Shown: positions 59,071 through 64,000 of the stretch, in pieces | How the letters are laid out: every line of letters starts with the position of its first letter | Numbering within the stretch: the stretch's first letter is position 1 | Source of the DNA: Paractinoplanes durhamensis | GTDB lineage: Bacteria; Actinomycetota; Actinomycetes; Mycobacteriales; Micromonosporaceae | Assembly: GCF_016862175.1 (NCBI RefSeq) | Contig: NZ_BOML01000057.1 | Location: 186,001 to 250,000 of the forward strand | DNA: 64,000 bases | Direction of reading: 5' to 3' | The notes under the pieces: model-generated | Database searches by the model: none | What the model was told of the DNA's origin: nothing | What the model saw: only the letters and a program-made list of their open reading frames with translations | Translations under genes and position numbers: made by a program

Positions 59071-59597
59071 ACCTCCGACGGTTTCAGCGACTCCAGCAGA
59101 CCGGGACCGGCCCGCCGCAGTGTGGCCAGCGCGTCGTGCGCGTGCCGCTTGACGGTTCCGACCGAACAGCCGAGTTGTTCGGCGGTGGCCGACTCGGTCA
59201 GATCCTCGTAATAGCGCAGGAACAACACCGCCCGCTGCCTCGGCGGCAACGAGGCCAGCGCCCGGGCCAGCGTGACCCGCAGTGCCGTCTGGTGGGCGAC
59301 GTCGGTGCCCCCCTGCCGATCGGCGACCGCGTCGAGCGGGATCTCGGCGTACCGGCGGCGCCGCAGCCAGGACCTCAGCTGATTCACCATGACCTTGCGG
59401 ACGTACGCCTCCGGGTCGCCACCGGACTGCACCCGGTGCCAGCGAACCGCGGTCTTCACGAGTGCCTCCTGCAGGAGGTCTTCGGCGGCTTGGTGGTCTC
59501 CGGTCAGCATGAACGCGACCCGCGACAGCGCCGGCCCGCGGGCCGCGGCGAACCCTCGGAACTCGTCATACTGATGTCGACGGTGCATCCGGCTCAC
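59061..59597 (-). CDS. SigE-family RNA polymerase sigma factor
   Basis: The 178-residue group IV sigma factor has region 2 (about 15-80, AAEDLLQEALVKTAVRW) and region 4 (about 115-165, LPPRQRAVLFLRYYEDLTES, GCSVGTVKRHAHDAL). It belongs to the actinobacterial SigE-like subgroup of short extracytoplasmic-function sigmas. The start may be ATG 59597 or ATG 59588. It overlaps the mauE-like gene upstream by 32 bp and the propeller gene downstream by 10 bp, so the sigma factor is translated as part of the mau-like cassette. Confidence 0.92.
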   Translation of the reverse strand: MSRMHRRHQYDEFRGFAAARGPALSRVAFMLTGDHQAAEDLLQEALVKTAVRWHRVQSGGDPEAYVRKVMVNQLRSWLRRRRYAEIPLDAVADRQGGTDVAHQTALRVTLARALASLPPRQRAVLFLRYYEDLTESATAEQLGCSVGTVKRHAHDALATLRRAGPGLLESLKPSEVWP

Positions 59598-60159
59598 TCT
59601 CTCGCGACACGCTCATATCAGTTACAACGCCGGTAGGCCGGCCAAAGGTTGAGTCGAGCGGCACCAGCCGGCCGGCCGAGGCCACCAGAACGGCCGGGGC
59701 CAGGAGCCACAGTCTCGCCGATAGCGGGGTGGGCGCGCCGATGGCGACAGCGATCGCGGCGACACCGGTCGCGACGGCCAGCACCCACGCCCGCGCGACC
59801 ACGAGCGTCGTCACCGGCCCGCCGTCGCCGAAGCAGCCGCACGGAGCGCTGGGGGCGCGCACCTTCACCGCCGCGGTGTAACAGCCGAACACGGCGTAAC
59901 ACCCGGCGACCACCGCCAGCGCCGCCGCCGCTCGCTGGGGGGCCGCCGACCAGGTCACCACCGCCGTGCCGCCGAGGACGATCTCCGCGGGACCGATGGT
60001 GACGGCGACGGCACGGCGCAGGCTCGGCGGTACGAGTTGTTGCCGCCCGAGCACCTCGGCAAAGGCTCGGGCACCGCGTGCGTGGCCGAGGCCGCCCGCG
60101 ACGAGCAGGAGCGCCGCGCCGAGGCCGGACGCGGTGGCGACCTGAGCGAGCGTCTGCAC
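59566..60159 (-). CDS. mauE: MauE-like membrane protein (disulfide maturation)
   Basis: The 197-residue protein has four to five membrane helices and the MauE signature loop with paired Cys, APCGCFGDGG (about residues 106-115), plus GCYAVFGCYTAAVKV. In methylotrophs MauE and MauD are required to make the disulfide-rich light chain of methylamine dehydrogenase. Related proteins occur in other exported-protein cassettes. A MauD-like thioredoxin-fold gene is in the same run (61496-62002). A hairpin at 60190-60226 separates it from the gene upstream. Confidence 0.85.
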   Translation of the reverse strand: MQTLAQVATASGLGAALLLVAGGLGHARGARAFAEVLGRQQLVPPSLRRAVAVTIGPAEIVLGGTAVVTWSAAPQRAAAALAVVAGCYAVFGCYTAAVKVRAPSAPCGCFGDGGPVTTLVVARAWVLAVATGVAAIAVAIGAPTPLSARLWLLAPAVLVASAGRLVPLDSTFGRPTGVVTDMSVSRESEPDAPSTSV

Positions 60160-60189
60160 AGATTCTCCTTGGTGGACTGGACATGCCGG

Positions 60190-60226
60190 CCTGACGTGGC
60201 CGCCGTCGGACGACGGCCACGTCAGG
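60190..60226 (-). terminator. Hairpin within the mau-like gene run
   Basis: CCTGACGTGGCCG (60190-60202) pairs with CGGCCACGTCAGG (60214-60226), with a small inner stem. It lies just after the stop of the membrane gene and 31 bp before the mauE-like start, so it may reduce expression of mauE and the sigma gene relative to the upstream genes. Confidence 0.8.
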
Positions 60227-60229
60227 TGG

Positions 60230-60718
60230 TCAACCGAGATAGCGGAAAAGCACTGCGGCGAGCACCGTGAAGCTGACTGCGGTGATCTGCCCGACCCGGC
60301 GCAGATGCGTGAGCAGTTGCTCGTCCCAGGTGCTCGGCGACCCGCTGTACGACCTCGACAAGGTCATCCAGGAGCGACCGAGACCGAAGCCCAACCCGGC
60401 CAGCAGACCGGGAACGATCCCGCCCACCATGAGGACCGCGACGACCAGCGCGTGCGGAAGCCCGGTCGGCATGAATGTGCGCACCCCGGTACCCATCTCG
60501 AACCCGAATTGGAGCGCACCCTGCATGCGCGCCTCCGGGATGATGCTCTGCGGCACGGCGCGGCCGTTCTGCGGCAGTTTGAGTGGCCGGCCGATCAGTT
60601 CGGCAACGAGGATGACGATCAACGCCAGGCCGCCCAGCGGCAGGCGAATGTATGAGGGCACGATGGACAGCACACCGGAGAGTGCGCCCAGGACGAGCCC
60701 TGAGGTGAGGGCGCCCAA
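60230..60718 (-). CDS. Polytopic membrane protein of the mau-like cassette (start uncertain)
   Basis: From TTG 60718 this is 162 residues with about three or four membrane helices (GLVLGALSGVLSIVPSYI, LGGLALIVILVAELIG, VVAVLMVGGIVPGLLAGLGFG) and a conserved-looking central region, PLKLPQNGRAVPQSII and MQGALQFGFEMGTGVRTF. The open frame extends 25 codons further, up to the TGA that ends the 55-residue gene, with no ATG or GTG in between. The part LTSSVWRGQTRYFVSGLLLG looks like real protein, so the true start is upstream, non-canonical or lost. The family is unknown. Confidence 0.65.
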   Translation of the reverse strand: MGALTSGLVLGALSGVLSIVPSYIRLPLGGLALIVILVAELIGRPLKLPQNGRAVPQSIIPEARMQGALQFGFEMGTGVRTFMPTGLPHALVVAVLMVGGIVPGLLAGLGFGLGRSWMTLSRSYSGSPSTWDEQLLTHLRRVGQITAVSFTVLAAVLFRYLG

Positions 60719-60793
60719 GAGCAGCCCGCTGACGAAATACCGTGTTTGTCCTCGCCAGACCGACGAGGTCAGCAGTTCCGCTGAGTTGAAACT

Positions 60794-60961
60794 TCAAATG
60801 GATCCGGAGATCGAATAGCCGGCTGCCACCCCCATGAGCACCCACGCGAGGAACGGGCCGGCCCGGCCCGACGCCGCCAGATATGCGGCGGGGACAGCGA
60901 AGAACACGAGGGCCGCAGGCAGCACCAGAGGGTGATACGGCCGGCGCACCGCCAATACCAT
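60794..60961 (-). CDS. 55-residue membrane protein
   Basis: This tiny protein starts at ATG 60961, overlapping the stop of the Tat-substrate gene (ATGA). It has two hydrophobic helices (PLVLPAALVFFAVPAAYLAA and FLAWVLMGVAAGYSISG). It ends in a TGA that is in the same frame as the next membrane gene. The two could be one protein interrupted by that codon, giving a membrane protein of ~243 residues with five or six helices. Confidence 0.6.
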   Translation of the reverse strand: MVLAVRRPYHPLVLPAALVFFAVPAAYLAASGRAGPFLAWVLMGVAAGYSISGSI

Positions 60962-61485
60962 CAGGCTGATCCGACTCGGTAACTGCAGATCACGAAAATG
61001 GGCGACACGCTGCCGTACGAGGTGTAGCCGTCCGCGCACCGCCAATTGCCGCCGCTGTACTTCCACCGCCAGGCGTTCCGGGCCGGCGAGCCGCACTTCT
61101 TGGTGGGCCAGTAATTGACCGTGCCGGACGAGTTCTTGAACCAGCCGTCGGAGCCGCAATAGCCGGTGCTGTATTCGGCGCCGGTGCAGATCAGGTTATC
61201 CGCATAGCTGTAGCCACCGCAGGTGCTGAGCGTGGTCCACTCGTCCCCGACCGTCGCGAGCGCCTTGGGTACGAACTTTTCCGGCACCGAGCTGATCACG
61301 GTCACGGCCATCGCCGCACCCAGCGCACCAGCCGTCTTGAACAGGGAGCGGCGAGGCAGTCGGTAGGTCCCGTACCCGGCCGTTCCCTTGAGGGAGCCCC
61401 CGGCGAGCCGGGTCGTTTCGTCGTCCTCGTAATGGTGGGGAACACTGTCCCAGTAGTCCTGGGTGGCGTTCGAACGCGCTTCCAT
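60961..61485 (-). CDS. Tat-exported Cys/Trp-rich protein (MauA-like position)
   Basis: The 174-residue protein starts at ATG 61485 with AAGGAG upstream. Residues 1-42 are polar. A twin-arginine signal follows (RRSLFK at 45-50, hydrophobic stretch 51-67). The mature part (about 79-174) has six Cys (89, 100, 110, 131, 150, 167) and six Trp (83, 115, 127, 139, 141, 148) in ~95 residues, with STCGGYSYADNLICTGAEY and a C-terminal SPIFVICSYRVG. MauA, the methylamine dehydrogenase light chain, also has a long Tat-type leader, many disulfides and a Trp-derived cofactor. Here I see no clear MauA homology, so it may be a new disulfide-bonded or Trp-modified protein. Confidence 0.8.
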   Translation of the reverse strand: MEARSNATQDYWDSVPHHYEDDETTRLAGGSLKGTAGYGTYRLPRRSLFKTAGALGAAMAVTVISSVPEKFVPKALATVGDEWTTLSTCGGYSYADNLICTGAEYSTGYCGSDGWFKNSSGTVNYWPTKKCGSPARNAWRWKYSGGNWRCADGYTSYGSVSPIFVICSYRVGSA

Positions 61486-61495
61486 CTCTCTCTCC

Positions 61496-62002
61496 TTAGA
61501 CGGTTTCCGCGGATACTGTTTGTTTGTTCGGCCCGGCCTCGAACAGTCGGCGCAGGTCCTCGTCGGAACCGACCGCTCGCCGGAGGCGCTCCGTGCCATC
61601 CGGGCCGTAGCGCAGCAACTGGGGCGTGGCATCGACACCGAGTTCGCCCAGAAGAATCGGATCGATGATCGCCTCGACCGGCGAACCGTCGACCCACGCC
61701 GCCGCGCCCGCGTCGGCCGACAGCAGGACCACCCGCTCGGCCGCCCCGGACGCGAGCTGCACCAACGCCGATGCCCGCGCCTGACAGGCCGGGCAGTGGG
61801 TCGACACCACGAGCACCAGGGCGTCCCGCGGCGCCGCCGCCGGGCTGGCGAAGGCGGACACCTGCCGGCGACGCGGCGGCAGCACGTTCGCCATCGCGTG
61901 CTGCAGGGCGCGCACGTCCCGCAGCAGCGCAGCCACCACGAACATCAGCAGCACGACGCCGAGCAGGCTGAATACGGTCAGGGAGTTGGCCACCGTCTGC
62001 AC
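61496..62002 (-). CDS. MauD-like thioredoxin-fold membrane protein
   Basis: The 168-residue protein starts at GTG 62002, 2 nt after the stop of the gene upstream. One N-terminal transmembrane helix (about 9-29, FSLLGVVLLMFVVAALL) anchors an outer thioredoxin-like domain with the redox motif STHCPACQ (about residues 68-75) and a cis-Pro-type segment, VDATPQLLRYGPDG. MauD proteins work with MauE to form or isomerise disulfides in the exported substrate. It lies 10 bp before the Tat-substrate gene, fitting that role. Confidence 0.85.
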   Translation of the reverse strand: MQTVANSLTVFSLLGVVLLMFVVAALLRDVRALQHAMANVLPPRRRQVSAFASPAAAPRDALVLVVSTHCPACQARASALVQLASGAAERVVLLSADAGAAAWVDGSPVEAIIDPILLGELGVDATPQLLRYGPDGTERLRRAVGSDEDLRRLFEAGPNKQTVSAETV

Positions 62003-62004
62003 GA

Positions 62005-62685
62005 TCAGCCGATCGCTACCTGGAAGTTTTCGGCAAGCTCCACGTTGGCCGGCGCGTCGGGATCGAAGAAGCCGAGATCGGTGACCGCCGTGGCGCCGGC
62101 GATGGTCGCGGTGCGCTCCAGCGAGCCGTCCTGGCGCCGGGTGTCGGTGCGCCACATGACCCCGCCCTTGACCTGCTTGCCCGAGTGGGCGGGCACGCGG
62201 ATCGACGGGCTGGTGGTGGGCGTGATGGCGACCGCGCACAGGTTGGTCAACGTGTTCGCGGCCAGAACCATGGTGACGCTCGTCCCGGTGCCGCGCCTCG
62301 GCGTGACGAGAAGTCCGCTCGCGCTGTCGTTCAGGTCGACGGCGGCCATCATCTCGGTGAAGACCGAGAACGATACGTCGCGACCGGCAACGGTCCAGTA
62401 CAGCTCGTGATGCGCTGAGCGCCAGAGAAATGTCGTGTAGACGGACTCCTCCTCGGTCTCGTAAGACATCAGGGCGACGTCCCGGAACGAAACCTCACGC
62501 CGTACGGATTTCTCGAGAGTCCCGTTGTGCCGGCGCACCGTCTCGTAGCTTCCGGCCGCTGCGACGTTGAGCGCGACCAAATTCGCCTGTCGGCGCAGAG
62601 TGCATTTGAAGCCCCACGTCCCGGTGAACTCCCGCGATGACCCCGCTATCGCAATGCTCCTACCATCTGGACTCAATACGGACAT
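62005..62685 (-). CDS. Conserved-context protein of unknown function, first gene of the mau-like run
   Basis: The 226-residue soluble protein starts at ATG 62685 after AAAGGG. It looks beta-rich, with segments such as GTWGFKCTLRRQANLVAL, ESVYTTFLWRSAHHELYW and a C-terminal ATAVTDLGFFDPDAP. There is no signal peptide, membrane helix or motif I can name. Position at the head of the operon, directly before the MauD-like gene, suggests it acts on or with the Tat substrate. It is not the heavy chain of methylamine dehydrogenase, which is larger and exported. Confidence 0.6.
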   Translation of the reverse strand: MSVLSPDGRSIAIAGSSREFTGTWGFKCTLRRQANLVALNVAAAGSYETVRRHNGTLEKSVRREVSFRDVALMSYETEEESVYTTFLWRSAHHELYWTVAGRDVSFSVFTEMMAAVDLNDSASGLLVTPRRGTGTSVTMVLAANTLTNLCAVAITPTTSPSIRVPAHSGKQVKGGVMWRTDTRRQDGSLERTATIAGATAVTDLGFFDPDAPANVELAENFQVAIG

Positions 62686-63084
62686 AACCTGCCCTTTCGA
62701 TTGATAATGATCATCTGCAACAGATGCTACGAGGGGGCGGCTGGCATGGCGTTGCCCAATTGCTTGTTAGAAAGTTGTCGAAATGTTGTCGCCGCCATTT
62801 GGCAACGGTCAGGCCGGTCGCGTGAACGAGCACATGCCGGCACCCCAGCGCCTCGGATCGGACCATCCATGTTGGACATTCGCGGCGATCTGCGCACATA
62901 AGCCGGCCCGGCCAGATCTCAAGTTGCCCATAGCGCAAACTGTGAGCGATAACAGCTGGAGTCCCGGGGATCCTGGTCGCATGCATCGACCCCGCTCATT
63001 CCCGCTCGTACCTTACGATTGGCGCCACGGTCATGATCTTTGCTCGGTGACCGTGACCGGACGCGCCGACGGGGGAGACGTTCG
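62686..63084. promoter_or_regulatory. Divergent intergenic region of the mau-like cassette and the SARP gene
   Basis: No gene is seen in these 399 bp. A perfect CATCTG-CAA-CAGATG palindrome lies at 62712-62726, 27 bp before the mau-like start. TAGCAT (62729-62724, minus strand) is a possible -10 box. GTTGTCG direct repeats with an 11-bp pitch lie further upstream. The segment 62690-62800 is AT-rich compared with the genome. Confidence 0.6.
62763..62791. promoter_or_regulatory. Candidate SARP-binding direct repeats
   Basis: Identical heptamers GTTGTCG at 62774-62780 and 62785-62791 start 11 bp apart, with a weaker third copy (4 of 7) at 62763. SARP regulators bind such heptamer repeats with 11-bp spacing. 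A SARP gene starts ~290 bp away. The distance to the likely -10 box (about 45 bp) is greater than in classical SARP promoters. Confidence 0.5.
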
Positions 63085-63828
63085 ATGGAGTTGCGACTAT
63101 TCGGCCCGGTGGAGATTAATGCCTACGGGAATGTGATCGACGTCGGCCCGCCCCAACGACGAAAGGTCCTGGCCGCACTGGCGATTGAGGCCGGCCGGCC
63201 GGTGTCCGCGGAAACCCTGATCGATCGGGTCTGGGACGAGGAGCCACCGAATTCGCCGCGCCGGGCGCTGCACGCACATATCTCACACATCCGGCGGGCG
63301 ATCGGGTGCGTCACAACGGACGCCGAAAAGCCGGTTCGGGTGGTCCGTCTCAGCGGTGAGTACATGCTGGATATCGCGCCCGAGCGGGTCGACATGTGCC
63401 GGTTCCAGCATCTCGCTCAGCTGGCCGACCGCTCGGATCGGACAGATGCCGAACGTCTGGCATTGCTGCGCGAAGCACTTGCCCTGTGGCAGGACAGGCC
63501 GTTACGCGGCCTGGGCGGGCAATGGGCGGCGCAGGTGCGCGAGCGATGGTGGCGCCGCCGGCTCGATGTCCAACTGACCTGGGCGCGCGCCGAATTGCGG
63601 CACCGCCCGGACGCCCCCATCATCACGACGCTGCAGGAGCTGATCGGCGAATACCCACTGTCCGAGCCACTCGTTGCCGTGTTGATGCGCGCGCTGTACA
63701 CCAGCGGGCGAAGAGCCGAGGCGGTGGACTGTTATGCCGCCACTCGAAGACGTTTCACCGACCAATTGGGCATCGAACCGGGGGCGGAGCTCCGCTCCCT
63801 GCATCGGTCGATCCTGCGCGGCGAGTAG
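63085..63828 (+). CDS. SARP-family (AfsR/DnrI-like) transcriptional activator
   Basis: The 247-residue regulator starts at ATG 63085 after GGGGGAG. It has an OmpR-like winged helix (about 1-90, MELRLFGPVEI, PPQRRKVLAALA, LIDRVWDEEPP) and a bacterial transcriptional activation domain (about 95-245, ALALWQDRPLRGL, YTSGRRAEAVDCYAATRRR, LGIEPGAEL). This is a minimal SARP without NB-ARC or TPR domains, the kind that switches on a local gene cluster. It is followed 32 bp later by an acyl-CoA dehydrogenase gene. Confidence 0.95.
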   Translation: MELRLFGPVEINAYGNVIDVGPPQRRKVLAALAIEAGRPVSAETLIDRVWDEEPPNSPRRALHAHISHIRRAIGCVTTDAEKPVRVVRLSGEYMLDIAPERVDMCRFQHLAQLADRSDRTDAERLALLREALALWQDRPLRGLGGQWAAQVRERWWRRRLDVQLTWARAELRHRPDAPIITTLQELIGEYPLSEPLVAVLMRALYTSGRRAEAVDCYAATRRRFTDQLGIEPGAELRSLHRSILRGE

Positions 63829-63860
63829 CTCACCGGTATCGAACTCATCAGGGGGGAAGC

Positions 63861-64000
63861 ATGACGCAGTATCGGGCCGCACTGCAGGCTGTACTGGACG
63901 CCGAGGTCCGCCCGCACGCGGCGGAGGTCGACCGGACCGGTGAGTACCCGCGCGCGGCGATCGCCGCGCTCGGTGCCGCGGGCCTGCTCGGGCTGACCAG
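63861..64000 (+). CDS. Acyl-CoA dehydrogenase family protein, N-terminal fragment
   Basis: From ATG 63861 (GGGGGGAAG ribosome binding site) 46 codons are visible: the first helices of an acyl-CoA dehydrogenase fold, VRPHAAEVDRTGEYPRAAIA and LGAAGLLGL. It runs off the right edge. It is co-directional with the SARP gene and may begin a biosynthetic or degradative operon outside the window. Confidence 0.75.
   Translation, partial: MTQYRAALQAVLDAEVRPHAAEVDRTGEYPRAAIAALGAAGLLGLT

Noticed and set aside
60961..61485. Calling the Tat-exported protein a methylamine dehydrogenase light chain
   Set aside because: The context (MauD/MauE) and Cys/Trp richness fit, but it has six mature Cys where the classical light chain has twelve, and I see no clear sequence match.

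Overview
The window is high-GC DNA from an actinobacterium. It has GTG starts, many ATGA and GTGA gene overlaps, CBM2-linked secreted glycosidases, an ESX-type WXG100 locus, a SARP regulator and a GerW-like spore protein remnant. Together with a chemotaxis receptor, this suggests a motile, sporulating member of the Micromonosporaceae, most likely Actinoplanes or a close relative. That assignment is inference from gene content. I saw no tRNA, rRNA, CRISPR array, insertion sequence or replication origin.

Left third (1-21.7 kb). A NarL-type two-component pair is followed by a chemotaxis receptor. Then comes a four-gene secreted xylan-degrading operon on the minus strand (GH10, GH43, GH30, GH62, each with a CBM2), preceded by a LacI/CebR-like operator. 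After it are prfC, phoU, a DUF4173-like membrane protein, a TetR/oxidoreductase pair sharing two near-perfect operators, a YceI protein, a lipoprotein, a PL3 pectate lyase whose upstream region carries two LacI-type palindromes, and an M20 amidohydrolase.

Middle (21.7-41 kb). A polymorphic-toxin locus on the minus strand encodes a YbaB-like protein, a WXG100 protein, a WXG100-like export domain, an EndoU nuclease and a putative immunity protein. The export domain and the nuclease are in the same frame, separated by one TGA. Next is a six-gene MacAB-like efflux and two-component operon. Then follow a cold-shock gene with a U-tailed hairpin in its leader, a Ser/Thr kinase, a subtilase with autotransporter-type passenger repeats, a frameshifted gerW-like gene, a SulP transporter and a P-type ATPase fused to a hemerythrin domain.

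Right third (39-64 kb). This part holds two GGDEF-EAL proteins and a nitrate-sensing CvnA-like kinase. An M4 metalloprotease lies next to a putative lipoprotein inhibitor of the emfourin type. An SDR gene is divergent from an XRE regulator. A Gly/Trp/Cys repeat protein lies next to a coiled-coil membrane protein. A second signalling block has one response regulator and three sensor-like proteins, one of which lacks the phospho-acceptor histidine. An Hsp70 protein follows.

From 57.9 to 62.7 kb a run of eight minus-strand genes contains MauE- and MauD-like disulfide-maturation proteins around a Tat-exported protein rich in Cys and Trp, three membrane or unknown proteins, a SigE-family sigma factor and a membrane-anchored beta-propeller. 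A SARP gene and direct repeats with an 11-bp pitch lie upstream. This mau-like cassette is the best candidate in the window for an undescribed system. An acyl-CoA dehydrogenase gene runs off the right edge.
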